DNA of 64,000 nucleotides, from assembly GCF_011516765.1 (NCBI RefSeq), contig NZ_JAAABN010000005.1:186001-250000 (forward strand), in the 5' to 3' direction. The DNA comes from Acetobacter sicerae (GTDB taxonomy: Bacteria > Pseudomonadota > Alphaproteobacteria > Acetobacterales > Acetobacteraceae). This document shows positions 7,863 through 17,609 of this stretch, piece by piece (within the stretch, counting starts at the first letter, position 1; every line of letters starts with the position of its first letter). The position numbers and the translations under genes are program-made. Below the pieces are notes generated by a model, which ran no database searches, was not told the DNA's origin, and was given only the letters and a program-made list of their open reading frames with translations.

Positions 7863-9725
7863 TTGTCTGAGACTGTGTATAGAAACGCTACCCTGTTTGA
7901 TGGCCTTGGGGGCGCGCCTGTCGAATCCGATGTCCTCATCCGGAACGGTCTCATCGCCGCTATTGGGAAAACTCTCCCTGTGTCGGACGACGCAGTGGAA
8001 ATCGAGTGCCGCGGTCTCTGGCTGATGCCGGGCATGCTGGACATCCATACCCATCTCGATCTGGAAGTGGAGCTGACGCCCGGACTGCCTGAAGTCGTCC
8101 GCCACGGTACGACCACGGTCGTGATCGGTAACTGCTCGATCGGGGTGAGCTATGGCAACCAGCGGCGCAATGGCGAGGATCCTATTGTGGATTGTTTCGC
8201 CCGGGTGGAAAATATCCCCCGTGTTGTGCTGGAAAAGGTTGCGGAACACTGTACGTGGGACAGTTCCGGAGCTTATCTGGATCACCTCAGGGCGCTTCCT
8301 CTTGGTGTCAATGTCGCACCTCTCCTGCCGCATTCCATGGTGCGGATCGAGGTGATGGGGCTGAACGGGTCGATCTCCCGTAAACCAACACCTGCAGAAT
8401 TGCGCCAGATGGAACGACTGGTGGAAACGGCCATGGAAGAGGGTTATGTCGGTCTGTCCACGGATGCGTTGCCCTTCCATTTTCTCGCAAACGCGCCCCA
8501 CAAGAAAAATAAAATTCCGACTCAATACGCCGAGTTTTCAGAACTGAAGCGTCTTCTGTCCGTCGTCCGGAGTTTTGGGCGGGTCTGGCAGGCGACACCG
8601 CCGAAGGATGATATTATTGCTGCGGTCAAAGGATTTCTCCTGACCAGTCGGCGTCTTTACAGGCGTGCACTGAAAACATCCGTTCTGGCGGCTCTTGATC
8701 TGCGAACCAATCAGTCGGCTTACAGACTTTGTCTCATGCTGGCCCGTATCCTCAATTCAAAAATCGTTGGCGGACACTTTCATTTTCAGGCTCTGTCGGG
8801 GCCGTTCCGGATCTGGAGCGATGGAGCCATCAATCCGGTCGCGGATGAACTGCCGGAACTCAGGGCGCTCAATGAACTGGAGCTGGATGACCGGGAAGGC
8901 CGGCTGCGGATTCTGAATGATCCACAGTGGGAAAAGGCTTTTTGCCGGATGTGGATGCAGGGACGGAAAGGTCTTTCTCTTGCCCGGCTGCTGCGTTGGC
9001 TGCGTCTCGATCATGTTGTTCTGAGCCGCTCTCTGGCCGCTATGAATGTCGTGGAATGTCCCCTGCCGCACTGGTCCGGAAAGACGCTGCAGGAGCCGTA
9101 TCGACGACTGAAGCTGTGGCGGACGTCCCGGGGACGTTACGGAGCGGAGAATGCCGCCGAAGAAGAACTGTTCCGGAAAGTGCCAGCCGCTGCAAAAAAC
9201 GATGCCCAGTTTCTGCTGTTTCTGCTGCGTGAATGGGATACGGCGCTGCGCTGGGAGACAGTCATTGCGAATAATGATCCTGATATCCTCAGATACCTTC
9301 TGTTTCATCCCATGACGTTGCCGGGTTTCAATGACAGCGGAGCGCATCTTGCCAATATCGCCTTTTACGATGGCAACCTGCGTACCCTGAAGATCTCGCA
9401 GGAGGAGGGACTGGCCCGTGTTGCCGAGAGCATCATGCGCCTGACTTCTGTTCCGGCGGAGTTTTTCGGACTGGATGTCGGCGTGGTCCGTGTGGGAGTC
9501 AGGGCGGATCTCTGTGTCGTTGATCCGGAAGCGCTTCGTGTGTGGGATCCGGAACAGACGTGTGAATTACAGGAGCGGTCGGAACTGGGCTGTCGTGCCA
9601 TGGTTAACAGGCCGGTTGGTGTAGTGCGTGAAGTCATGGTGTCAGGGCGGCGGGCCTGGGTGGAAGGCAGTTATGCTGACGATCTGGGTAAGGCGTCTTA
9701 CGGCGCTGTTCTCCGCGCCCGCTGA
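7863..9725 (+). CDS. N-acyl-D-amino-acid deacylase family amidohydrolase
   Basis: 620 aa metal-dependent amidohydrolase of the D-aminoacylase (COG3653) group, which hydrolyses N-acyl-D-amino acids or related amides. The metal site motif D-I-H-T-H-L-D lies near residues 57-63. The G-N-C-S-I-G block after V-V-I supplies the cysteine typical of the subfamily, G-G-H-F-H-F carries later metal ligands, and F-N-D-S-G-A-H holds the catalytic aspartate. The small beta-sandwich domain is formed by both termini. TTG start: a clear GGAGG precedes it and no ATG fits. It stands between ispE (divergent) and a secreted protein gene. The true substrate is not shown by context; dihydroorotase-like or D-hydantoinase activity is less likely. 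Confidence 0.85.
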   Translation: MSETVYRNATLFDGLGGAPVESDVLIRNGLIAAIGKTLPVSDDAVEIECRGLWLMPGMLDIHTHLDLEVELTPGLPEVVRHGTTTVVIGNCSIGVSYGNQRRNGEDPIVDCFARVENIPRVVLEKVAEHCTWDSSGAYLDHLRALPLGVNVAPLLPHSMVRIEVMGLNGSISRKPTPAELRQMERLVETAMEEGYVGLSTDALPFHFLANAPHKKNKIPTQYAEFSELKRLLSVVRSFGRVWQATPPKDDIIAAVKGFLLTSRRLYRRALKTSVLAALDLRTNQSAYRLCLMLARILNSKIVGGHFHFQALSGPFRIWSDGAINPVADELPELRALNELELDDREGRLRILNDPQWEKAFCRMWMQGRKGLSLARLLRWLRLDHVVLSRSLAAMNVVECPLPHWSGKTLQEPYRRLKLWRTSRGRYGAENAAEEELFRKVPAAAKNDAQFLLFLLREWDTALRWETVIANNDPDILRYLLFHPMTLPGFNDSGAHLANIAFYDGNLRTLKISQEEGLARVAESIMRLTSVPAEFFGLDVGVVRVGVRADLCVVDPEALRVWDPEQTCELQERSELGCRAMVNRPVGVVREVMVSGRRAWVEGSYADDLGKASYGAVLRAR

Positions 9726-9918
9726 AAGAGGATTTTCTGTTCTTCACAGGAGAGCCTGTAGTCGCCTTTGTTGATGATTTTTCTGTGTTAAAATGACTGG
9801 TGTCGCAGGGGATACTGACAGGGCGTTCCCCGGCCTGTAAGCTTCATGCAGTTTATGCCATGCTGTGCAGGAAGATGTGTCCAGCAGCGACATAATAAGA
9901 AGATTGAAAGGGCATTCG

Positions 9919-10422
9919 ATGAGGTGGCTTGGCGTTCTGGCGGGAGCTCTTGTGATGAGCATCGCTGTTCCGGCGCATGCCGAGGATTACGTCCGGCTGG
10001 TCAGGAAGGCGAAAGTTCTGACTGTCAAGGATGCGAAACCTGTTCCTGTCTCCAGTTCTGAAAGGCTGAGGAGCGTGGCCAATCTGGAGCTTCAGGATGG
10101 CAGGTATGTTGACGACTGCAATCATCCGGTAACACCGCGCAGTATTGCGCTGGACCTTGGAAAGGCATTGCCTGATGTGCGGGCTGTGTTTGTGCAGGAC
10201 AGCGCCTGCTATGGCGCGGGCGAAAGCAGCCTGACCGTTCTGGATGGAAATGACCGGGTGATCTGGCAGGATAATGCAACAAGTGTTGCGGTGCTGGCAT
10301 CGGTTCATGGCAAGGTGAATGATCTGGCTTTTCAGGAAACGGCTCCTACGTTTTCTGTGTGGGGCTGGAATGCTGGCGGTCATGTTTATGAAATGCTTGA
10401 GAATGTCGAGTTGCCGGACTGA
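9919..10422 (+). CDS. Hypothetical secreted (periplasmic) protein, 167 aa
   Basis: Starts at ATG 9919, which has AAAGGG 6 nt upstream. The first ~20 residues are a signal peptide (M-R-W-L-G-V-L-A-G-A-L-V then A-H-A, with cleavage after A-H-A). The mature protein of ~147 residues is beta-rich, with two cysteines (in V-D-D-C-N and S-A-C-Y-G) that could form a disulfide. There is a D-G-N-D-R-V-I-W stretch and a final W-G-W-N-A-G-G-H-V-Y. The pattern suggests a small jelly-roll or lectin-like fold, but I do not recognise the family. It converges with the esterase gene across a perfect palindrome. Confidence 0.65.
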   Translation: MRWLGVLAGALVMSIAVPAHAEDYVRLVRKAKVLTVKDAKPVPVSSSERLRSVANLELQDGRYVDDCNHPVTPRSIALDLGKALPDVRAVFVQDSACYGAGESSLTVLDGNDRVIWQDNATSVAVLASVHGKVNDLAFQETAPTFSVWGWNAGGHVYEMLENVELPD

Positions 10423-10463
10423 CGATGTGTCCAGTCTGCCGGTTTGTGGGATGCATCTGAAAT

Positions 10464-10481
10464 TCTCCTGATATCAGGAGA
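10464..10481. terminator. 18-bp perfect palindrome between converging genes
   Basis: TCTCCTGATATCAGGAGA, a perfect inverted repeat that spans the stop of the esterase gene (10474) and lies about 40 bp after the secreted-protein gene. It may form a short hairpin in both transcripts. There is no U-tract, so its terminator role is a guess. Confidence 0.35.
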
Positions 10482-11460
10482 TGAAATGCCGCTGACGCAT
10501 CCATTCGCGGGCCAGTTCCGGCCAGATAGTGGTTTGCGTGCCGGGACGCCCCATACCAAAGCCATGTCCTCCATCTCGGAAGAGATATCTGACGACGTCA
10601 ACATCGTTGTTCTTACATGCTTTTTCAAGAATGGCGGTGTTCTCGGCGCTGGCGATGCGATCATCCGCTGCCTGCACGAGAAAAAAGGGCGGATCGCCGG
10701 GCTTTACATATGTTTGCATCGACCAGTCGATACTGGCCTGTTCGGTTGGATGGTCGCCGATCAGCATCCGTCGCGTGCCCGTGCGCTGGTAGGGTGGTTC
10801 CAGAGTGACAACAGGATAGGCGAGCAGACTGAGGGCCAGCGTGGTGGGTACACTGTCGTACATGTCCACGGGACGATAGGTTTGCCATTTCGGGCGGATC
10901 GCACATGTTCCCATCAGGTGGCCGCCTGCGGAAAACCCGAGTGCACCGATCCTTGATGGATCAATTCCGAATGTCTTTGCATGGCCACGCACAAGACGGA
11001 TCGCACGCTGGGCGTCCTGAAACGGAGCCATCCGACCGTCTTTCCAGTGTTCTCCGGGAAGTCTGTAGAGGAGGACAAAAGCGGTAATGCCGAGGGAGGT
11101 CAGCCAGCGGGCAGGGAGGACACCTTCTTTCCTGATCTGGATATAACGATACCCGCCGCCGCCTGCCACAATGACGGCCGCTCCGTTAGGATGTTCCGGG
11201 CGATGAACACTCAGTGTCGGGGTCGCAATGTTGGTCAGCGCGCCACGAGGCGAGAGTCTGGGCTCCCCCTGAGGACCGCCGCCGTCCGGAGGCGCGCCGT
11301 TCCACAGGGGAATATGCAGATCACCGTCAGGCAGGGCTTCTTCCGGATATCCTGTCCTGCCTGAGTGGAAATCGTAGGAAGGAGGAGAGCATCTGCTTAA
11401 CAGCGGAGCCGTCAGTGTGGCGGCGGCGTTCAGCGTGAAAAGCCTGCGTTTCAACAGCAT
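10474..11460 (-). CDS. Alpha/beta-hydrolase, probable secreted esterase
   Basis: 328 aa alpha/beta-hydrolase similar to acetylxylan-esterase/BD-FAE-like lipases. The N-terminus K-R-R-L-F-T-L-N-A-A-A-T-L is a signal-like segment with a twin arginine, ending near Cys24. It is not a canonical lipobox because Arg precedes the Cys. The oxyanion region is V-A-G-G-G-G-Y, the nucleophile elbow G-F-S-A-G-G lies near residue 174, and the acid and base are probably the Asp in A-A-D-D and the His in G-G-H-G-F. The gene stands alone before a long AT-rich gap. Deacetylation of a plant or bacterial polysaccharide is a plausible role, not proven. Confidence 0.8.
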   Translation of the reverse strand: MLLKRRLFTLNAAATLTAPLLSRCSPPSYDFHSGRTGYPEEALPDGDLHIPLWNGAPPDGGGPQGEPRLSPRGALTNIATPTLSVHRPEHPNGAAVIVAGGGGYRYIQIRKEGVLPARWLTSLGITAFVLLYRLPGEHWKDGRMAPFQDAQRAIRLVRGHAKTFGIDPSRIGALGFSAGGHLMGTCAIRPKWQTYRPVDMYDSVPTTLALSLLAYPVVTLEPPYQRTGTRRMLIGDHPTEQASIDWSMQTYVKPGDPPFFLVQAADDRIASAENTAILEKACKNNDVDVVRYLFRDGGHGFGMGRPGTQTTIWPELAREWMRQRHFIS

Positions 11461-12176
11461 ATACTATTCAGAGTCCTCAGCATTTCTGAAGATGGTTGTT
11501 CACAGGCTGTTGCTGGCAGTCAAATAAGTTGGTTGTGTGGCATCTGTGGATAAACCATGAAATCCGGCCTGGCAGCCGTCAAATGAACGTTTTTGTGCTT
11601 TGAGCATTATGCTGCTTCTGAGAAGCGGTGATTCGCGCTTTCAATCGCGTGTTTTCCAGATTCTGAGGGTGAGTCATTGGGTTATATGTTCTGACCGGTG
11701 GCGCGCTGTTCGAATGGAAAGCAGAGTTCAGAATATGCGATTATATATGAATAGAGTTGCTGCTTCAGATAACGGACTTGGCAGAAAGCGAACAGATTGG
11801 ATGAGGTCTTGAGTTACAGGCGCTCTTTCTCCCTATGGAAGTCATCTTTTCAATTCTGCCCATCTGTCTTGCCGGCGCATTCGGGAAAATGAAATATCCC
11901 TCAGATTTCAAAGTGAGAGGTTTGTAAAACTTCTCTCCATCTCTCAGGAAACAGACATCGTTCAACGGGCTTGTTTGTATTCGATTTACTGGAAGATGAT
12001 CCGTCAGATTGTTATGTTTTGCTTGTTGTTTGTAAGAAAATAAATAATTCAAGAAAAATAATGAGTAATAATTGATAATTACAATATACATCAGAAGATC
12101 AGCCGAACAAGTTCCGAAAACCCCTAGGGCAATGTTCCATTATTCGGCTGTCTGAAGCATGAATGTCAAACTGTCA
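11461..12176. other. AT-rich region without a convincing gene
   Basis: About 715 bp, more AT-rich towards its right end. Short open frames on both strands (up to ~108 codons, minus strand 11765-12091) lack a ribosome binding site and recognisable content. No RNA gene, insertion sequence or clear repeat was found. It marks the left border of an accessory stretch with two atypical genes. Confidence 0.5.
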
Positions 12177-13643
12177 TCACGTATAAGGGATAAGATTGCG
12201 CATGCAGCTTTTTAACGTGGATATGTCTGTATCCATGACAGCCGCGAAGCACATGCAGAAATCATAAACTGACATTGTTCCTATATTGTTACGCAAAATA
12301 TGAATGAAATCATCAATGCTGATTTCGCTGTTTATGCTTACAGATGAATAGGGAGCTTTTCCGTCATAGTCGATTTTTTCCAGAGTATATTTCTCCCAAT
12401 GAAGCACTTTTTTTGCAGAGAAAGTCACTTCCTTGTTGTCGCAATGACTTGGAGGAGATGTCAGGTAGTTGTATTCGTAGGGGTTGCGTATCGAAACATG
12501 GCCGTCGCCCGTATCCTCAACGATGACACAGAAAGATGACAGCCCGCCAGTATCATTTGAAATAACTATACTGTCACATGATTTTTGAAAGAAACTATAG
12601 AAGTTGTTATCCCCTTTCAGTTTGCAAAGATAAACCCTTTCGCCGGGTTCGCTCGAAATTCTGCCAGACTGATTTAAACTCAGGAAATCACCATGTGTGT
12701 TCCTGATTTCAAAGACATCCATATCGTTTGCGGGCTCAGTTTTGTAGACGATATGGTCTGAAAGAGAAATTACTTTGTGATTTTTGTAAGGAAATACGCA
12801 TGCGTATTTAAGAGCATTGAAGAATCTTGCTCTGTTAATATTATACATGATGCTTCTTGCGCTTTGGGAAAAGGATAGGGGCGCAAAATCATCTGCATCA
12901 TTAACGTTGAAGTGATTCCAGTAGCCTATGGAGTCTGACAGATCTGAATTAACCCGTCTTTTTATGCGCGAAACATAGTGCTCCATGCTTCGGCATATAA
13001 AGTGCATTACTTTCGCATGTTCCCAGTTTATTTTCTTTGTTGTGCCTCTCCATTCAATAACTTCACCATTTTCATGGACGTAATGTTTTTCATCGACGTT
13101 TAGTTTATGTGGATTTGAGTAGCGCAGGTCGACCTTTTCCGGACGAACAAAACTTTTGACCAGTCCGAACCCATCAGGATCGGGTGGAGTGACATTGTAT
13201 TTTGTGAATTGATCAATGTTGAGCTTGTTGTTCGCAATGACTTTGTCATTGCTGCCATACACGCACCAGCTTATGGCTATTCCGTCTGCGTTTTCGAATT
13301 TTTTCTGGGAGAAGAAGTCCGCAGCGTTGGAAAATCTGTTTATATACAGATACTCGTCGCCGTCCAGAAATCCGAGCCAGTCAAAAACACCCTTGGCCTT
13401 TTCAACGGCACTGTTGAAACATTGGCCTTGGCGAATGTAAAAATTGCTTTCCGCTTTTATGTTGGTTCTGTAGCTCTCGATGGAATATATTTGCGCAGCT
13501 GACTGGATGACTTCCCATGTGCCGTCATCCGAATGATCATCGAATATATATAAATGATTGATGCCAATAGCAAAATGCCAGGCAATCCAACCCGTAATAT
13601 CGTGAATTTCGTTCTTTACAAACAATGCGCAGGCGATTTTCAT
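12177..13643 (-). CDS. Glycosyltransferase (GT2/GT92-like) with C-terminal beta-trefoil-like domain
   Basis: 488 aa from ATG 13643, which has AAGGG about 8 nt upstream. The N-terminal ~260 residues match the glycosyltransferase family 2-type/GT92 fold: K-I-A-C-A-L-F-V-K-N-E at the start, the D-D-H-S-D-D-G-T acidic cluster, a G-x-x-D-W-L-G-F-L-D-G-D-E-Y nucleotide-sugar motif, and a later K-V-M-H-F segment. Residues about 310-430 show repeated strands (V-F-E-I-R-N-T-H-G-D-F-L-S-L-N; V-S-I-R-N-P-Y; Y-T-L-E-K) like a fascin or ricin-type beta-trefoil, perhaps a sugar-binding module. The gene is much more AT-rich than its surroundings, with codons such as AAA, ATA and TTT common, which points to horizontal transfer. 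Confidence 0.75.
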   Translation of the reverse strand: MKIACALFVKNEIHDITGWIAWHFAIGINHLYIFDDHSDDGTWEVIQSAAQIYSIESYRTNIKAESNFYIRQGQCFNSAVEKAKGVFDWLGFLDGDEYLYINRFSNAADFFSQKKFENADGIAISWCVYGSNDKVIANNKLNIDQFTKYNVTPPDPDGFGLVKSFVRPEKVDLRYSNPHKLNVDEKHYVHENGEVIEWRGTTKKINWEHAKVMHFICRSMEHYVSRIKRRVNSDLSDSIGYWNHFNVNDADDFAPLSFSQSARSIMYNINRARFFNALKYACVFPYKNHKVISLSDHIVYKTEPANDMDVFEIRNTHGDFLSLNQSGRISSEPGERVYLCKLKGDNNFYSFFQKSCDSIVISNDTGGLSSFCVIVEDTGDGHVSIRNPYEYNYLTSPPSHCDNKEVTFSAKKVLHWEKYTLEKIDYDGKAPYSSVSINSEISIDDFIHILRNNIGTMSVYDFCMCFAAVMDTDISTLKSCMRNLIPYT

Positions 13644-13956
13644 ACCAGGACCCTTATTTTGGGAAATTATAAAAAAATATCTGATTTCATTCAAGATGAA
13701 TAATGTTGTTAAATCAAAATTATGAAAATACAGTCTGATAAATTTTGTATTTTTATTGGTTTATATTTTGAGGTGTATATTTTTGTTGAATTACTTTATC
13801 TATAAAATTAATATTACACACCTATATTTCTGTATTTATTGTGTGCAAGTTTTCTTTTGTTTCAATGATTTAAAAATAAAATCACAACACGAACATAGTT
13901 AATATTAAAAAGTTCCACCTCTTCCCATCCAGAAATGGAAAGAGGTGGAATTGAAA
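13644..13956. other. Very AT-rich gap upstream of the glycosyltransferase
   Basis: About 310 bp, roughly three-quarters A+T, with runs of A and T and no open frame of note. It probably contains the promoter of the minus-strand glycosyltransferase. The base composition departs sharply from the chromosome and is typical of DNA silenced by nucleoid proteins in acquired islands (inference). Confidence 0.5.
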
Positions 13957-15246
13957 CTAGATTTGATTGGCTACAAGTTCCATCTGTCTCAGAATTGCAG
14001 ATGTCACACGGATATCAAATGCTATTCCGCGGTCTGTTGTATAATCATTTATTCCATTCCAGTTATAGTCAACTGGAAATGGAATATGAATATAGGCTGT
14101 ATTTGAGTGTTCCGGACATGCAACATGATCTCTTGTGAGATTGAGGACAAGAAGCCTGGACTTTTTCTCTACAAGGATCGGATTCATGTCTTCCATGAAC
14201 TTCGGAAGATCACACTCTCCAACCATGCCGAAGACAAGAAGGGTGTGCCCCTTGTTGAAGCGTCGGGAGAATGAATCGACCTTGCGTCTTATGAGACTAT
14301 GAAACGCCGCCTGATCATCTCCGATAATTGTCCGCCCACGCTCATGGCCGAAATGGACGCCTGAGGGTCTGTGGAACATCTGGGGAGCGCCAGAGGGGTC
14401 AACGCCCTGATAATAATTCTCGGGCTGCAGATAGCTTGAAAAATCGGTCCTGATGGCCTCGGCTGCTGAATTTCGGCTAAACGCTCCCAGATCAAAGATC
14501 GTGATGTCAGCATCACCAGCATAATCGATCAGCCCCCAGCGATTGGCGAGGGTATAGGGAAGGCAGCTCTGGCCGAGCGAAAGAACGCTGACCTTTTCCT
14601 TCTGCGCGCTCAGAAGGGTGTGGTAATTAAAGGCTGACATGGCGAGCGCGCGCAGATTTCTGTAATCCACGCCTTCAATGGCGGAGGAGCCGTCCTCAAT
14701 CGTCGAAAGAAGCCGGTCACAAAGTTCAATCTGGCGTTTGTAATCTCCCAATGCTTCCAGCGCGTAATAGACGGCTGCTCCGCATTTGCCATCAACAAAG
14801 AACAGTTCCCAGTACTGGGTGACGATCCTGTTGAGGTAAGGGAAATTTTTGGTTTCCACCAGAGGCAGAAAACACTCGGTGACCAAAGGCAAAAAGTGGA
14901 TATTGCTGAATGGGTTGTGCTTCTTGAGCATCAGCTCACGACGTCTGAGCGATTCATTCCAGTCAGCACGGGCGTCCGTGCAGCGTGTCCACTGTAGAAT
15001 GAAGCCGACATCATCCGGGAACAGTCTTACAAAATCGTCAGCGCATTTGTCTGCTTCATCATCCAGACGCGCTCTTCTCAGGGCCGAATAATACTGCCAC
15101 CACAATCCGGCGTCATCAGGGAAATTCTTGACCAGTATGGCAAAGACCTCGCACGCCTCTTCATAGTCGCCATCTTCCATGAACGACATGGCCTTGTTGA
15201 AGACGGGGGATTTTTCTTCCTCTTTTAACTCAGTATTCACAGTCAT
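13957..15246 (-). CDS. DUF1796-like protein with N-terminal TPR-like region
   Basis: 429 aa, cytosolic. Residues about 1-200 are helical with TPR-like spacing: A-L-R-R-A-R-L, C-A-D-D-F-V-R-L-F-P-D-D, A-L-E-A-L-G-D-Y. From about 212 on, the pattern V-L-S-L-G-Q-S-C-L-P ... R-W-G-L ... I-F-D-L-G-A-F-S recalls DUF1796, described as a putative papain-like cysteine peptidase, with Cys in S-L-G-x-x-C and His in Y-I-H-I-P-F-P or H-F-G-H as possible active residues. Shine-Dalgarno AAAGG, 8 nt. It lies directly upstream of the AT-rich glycosyltransferase on the same strand; such proteins often accompany surface-glycan genes. Function unproven. Confidence 0.6.
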   Translation of the reverse strand: MTVNTELKEEEKSPVFNKAMSFMEDGDYEEACEVFAILVKNFPDDAGLWWQYYSALRRARLDDEADKCADDFVRLFPDDVGFILQWTRCTDARADWNESLRRRELMLKKHNPFSNIHFLPLVTECFLPLVETKNFPYLNRIVTQYWELFFVDGKCGAAVYYALEALGDYKRQIELCDRLLSTIEDGSSAIEGVDYRNLRALAMSAFNYHTLLSAQKEKVSVLSLGQSCLPYTLANRWGLIDYAGDADITIFDLGAFSRNSAAEAIRTDFSSYLQPENYYQGVDPSGAPQMFHRPSGVHFGHERGRTIIGDDQAAFHSLIRRKVDSFSRRFNKGHTLLVFGMVGECDLPKFMEDMNPILVEKKSRLLVLNLTRDHVACPEHSNTAYIHIPFPVDYNWNGINDYTTDRGIAFDIRVTSAILRQMELVANQI

Positions 15247-15343
15247 TCTTCAGGCCTTTGCGTTTAAATCTTTCGAAGCGATATTACAGAGATCAGTGCA
15301 CAAACAAAACCAGCATCATAATGTTTTAAAGACACTGTCTCAT

Positions 15344-16468
15344 TCAGATGTTTTCCGAGCGACTTCTTCTGGCGCCGCGCAGTGTGTGCATCGCAAACAC
15401 GCCAACACCCAGAAGAATGGCGGCGAATGTCTGGTGAACGGTGCCTGCCCAGACCGGGACGACCAGCAGCAGCGTCGTGACCCCCAGAGCGTACTGGATC
15501 AGCACGGCCCAACCCAGTAATGCGACTGCGGCATGAGCGCGGGTGGTGAGTTTCGTTTTCATTCCCGTGAGAACCGTCAGGCCGATTGTCAGCGCCGTGA
15601 CGGTCGCCAGCAGGCGGTGATCAAACTGGACAGCCGGAATGTTGGCGATCCAGTTATACCAGAACGGACTGAGCTTGGCGTACCCTTCCGGGATCAGATG
15701 GCCATCCATCAGCGGGAAGGTGTTGAAGACAAACCCAGCATGTGTCCCCGCCGTAAAACCGCCCGCCACGATCGTCAGGCCGACCAGACCGAGGGCTGCG
15801 TGAAGGAAGGTGCGGGTCCGACGTGCGCCGATCATATCCGGCAGGGCTTCCGGTTGTGGGAAACGCACCGAGAGCGCCGTCCACAGGATGGCGACATACA
15901 GAAGCAGCGCCATGCCAAGATGCAGCACCAGCCTGACCGGCTCGACCGCCGTGCTGTCGGGACGGAAGCCCGACGCCACCATGAACCATCCGATCGCGCC
16001 CTGAAGGCCGCCCAGCACGAAGAAGACCAGCAGGCGGATCACCAGCCCACGGGTCAGAACCCTCCGGACAGCGAAGAACGCCAGCCCGCCGAGCAGGTTG
16101 ATGCCCATGAGCCGTCCCCAGAAACGGTGGATCCATTCCAGCCAGAAAATCTGCTGGAACCCGGCCAGTCCAAACCCGTCATGCAGGATCTTGTACTGTG
16201 GGATGCCCTGATAGAGAGCGAATTCATGCTCCCATTGAGCGTGGGTGAGGGGAGGGATGATTCCCGTCAGGGGACGCCATTCCATGATCGACAGGCCCGA
16301 GCCGGTCAGGCGGGTCGCGCCGCCGAGGGCGATCATGCCAAGCAGCATGACGCAGATGCTCAGCAGCCAGTTGGAGACGTGGCGACGATCACGCAGGGTC
16401 ATGCCATCGACCTCCTGTGTGGCGTCGATCCGGGAGGAGCCTGAGGCAGGTGAGAAGCTATTGGACAT
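15344..16468 (-). CDS. ctaA: Haem A synthase (COX15/CtaA family)
   Basis: 374 aa integral membrane enzyme that oxidises the C8 methyl of haem O to the formyl group of haem A for aa3-type terminal oxidases. Eight hydrophobic segments are visible. Conserved features are the G-G-x-T-R-L-T-x-S-G-L-S-I-x-E-W block after the first segment and histidine-bearing segments ([26 protein letters not shown]) that ligate the two haems. Length and motif order are those of alphaproteobacterial (type 2, COX15-like) enzymes. No cytochrome oxidase subunits adjoin it here. It is divergent from the TVP38-family gene with only a few dozen bases between them. Confidence 0.93.
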   Translation of the reverse strand: MSNSFSPASGSSRIDATQEVDGMTLRDRRHVSNWLLSICVMLLGMIALGGATRLTGSGLSIMEWRPLTGIIPPLTHAQWEHEFALYQGIPQYKILHDGFGLAGFQQIFWLEWIHRFWGRLMGINLLGGLAFFAVRRVLTRGLVIRLLVFFVLGGLQGAIGWFMVASGFRPDSTAVEPVRLVLHLGMALLLYVAILWTALSVRFPQPEALPDMIGARRTRTFLHAALGLVGLTIVAGGFTAGTHAGFVFNTFPLMDGHLIPEGYAKLSPFWYNWIANIPAVQFDHRLLATVTALTIGLTVLTGMKTKLTTRAHAAVALLGWAVLIQYALGVTTLLLVVPVWAGTVHQTFAAILLGVGVFAMHTLRGARRSRSENI

Positions 16469-16523
16469 TTCGTCCGTTTAACGCGCTCTTGCAACCGTGA
16501 GCAAGGAGGTGTTACCGCGCGCC

Positions 16524-17303
16524 ATGAGCGAAAGCCCCATGCCAGATCCGACAGAAACGCACGAGGAGCAGGCGCCGCCGGGACAGGCGCATGGCGTCGG
16601 GGATCAGGCAGCCCCATCCCTGCTCTCTCTCCTGCGTCCGGCTGTCATGCTGATCGTCCTTCTGGGCGGCGCGATTGCGTTGCGGGAAGTGCCCGCGCTC
16701 CATACGCTTCTCAACGATACGGCGCACCTTCGTCAGGGCGTGTCCGGTCGCTTCTGGTTCTGTCTCGCCGGGACACTCTGGTGTCTGTTCGGTCTGCCGC
16801 GTCAGGTCCTGTGTTTCGCGGCCGGGGTGGCTTATGGCCTCGTGGAAGGAACGACGCTCGCGACTGTGAGTACTGTCGCGGGCGCTGTGCTGTGCTGGGC
16901 GTGGGCGCGATGGGGGGCGCATCACTGGGCCAGAGAAACCATGGCCCGCAGAAAGCGTCAGGGAAAGGGAGGAGTTCTCATGCGGTACGGAGAACGAGTC
17001 GCCGGGATGCTCGCACGTCATCCGTTCGAGACGATTGTCACCCTGCGTCTCCTGCCTGTGGGGTCGTCCCTGCTGCTCAACCTGTTCGCGGGCCTGTCCG
17101 CCGTCGCCCTGTGGCCTTTCACCACTGCGACGCTGGTCGGCAGCCTTCCACAAAGCATCATCTTTGTTCTGCTGGGTTCAGGCGCACAGTTCGGCGGTCC
17201 GGGTCGAACCCTCGTTGCCGTGGCGCTTTTTGTCGCTTCAGGCGTTCTGGGATATCGACTGCTCAGACGCCTCACCATTGACAGTGAAACCGATCTTTCC
17301 TGA
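16524..17303 (+). CDS. TVP38/TMEM64 (VTT domain) membrane protein
   Basis: About 260 aa inner-membrane protein of the VTT/DedA-related family. A hydrophobic segment near residues 35-60 is followed by the core: F-G-L-P-R-Q-V-L-C-F-A-A-G-V-A-Y-G (the re-entrant loop signature F/G-x-P-x-x-x-x-x-x-x-x-G), a helix with A-R-W-G-A-H, and L-R-L-L-P-V-G-S, the second typical motif. Members are linked to lipid scrambling or envelope homeostasis. The start is uncertain: ATG 16524 has a perfect AAGGAGGT but a long 13-nt spacer, and GTG 16497 is also open. Context gives no further hint. Confidence 0.8.
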   Translation: MSESPMPDPTETHEEQAPPGQAHGVGDQAAPSLLSLLRPAVMLIVLLGGAIALREVPALHTLLNDTAHLRQGVSGRFWFCLAGTLWCLFGLPRQVLCFAAGVAYGLVEGTTLATVSTVAGAVLCWAWARWGAHHWARETMARRKRQGKGGVLMRYGERVAGMLARHPFETIVTLRLLPVGSSLLLNLFAGLSAVALWPFTTATLVGSLPQSIIFVLLGSGAQFGGPGRTLVAVALFVASGVLGYRLLRRLTIDSETDLS

Positions 17304-17609
17304 AGGCGTATCAGCCATGATGCGATGGGAGACGCGAAACCTCGTCCGACCTGTTACTGTTACGGACACTGGCTGTCGTGGCGGAGGCTGTTGTTCCAGT
17401 CTTCATCATGACAGAGAACATTGGAAAAACTTGGAATACCCCTTGCGGAAAGGCGAAGCCGGACGCTAGGAGCAGCAGAACATGCAGGCCGTTCCTGTGT
17501 GGTTTGCAGGATTGAAGTCGCCGTCACGTTTTTCGTGAGGGCGTCCGTCATAAAATCCTCATCTTTTTTGCCCTTACATCACCAGAACACATAGCATCCG
17601 GGAAACGGC
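17304..17609 (+). other. Intergenic region upstream of the Bcr/CflA transporter
   Basis: 306 bp. There is a weak hairpin TCACG-TTTTT-CGTGA near 17524-17538, then a T-rich stretch. No gene or RNA is recognised. GGGAAACGGC before ATG 17610 serves as ribosome binding site. Confidence 0.4.

Noticed and set aside
11765..12091. Possible 108-aa gene with a hydrophobic N-terminus in the AT-rich gap
   Set aside because: No Shine-Dalgarno, no recognisable family, and AT-rich composition makes a run of Ile, Tyr and Phe codons likely by chance.
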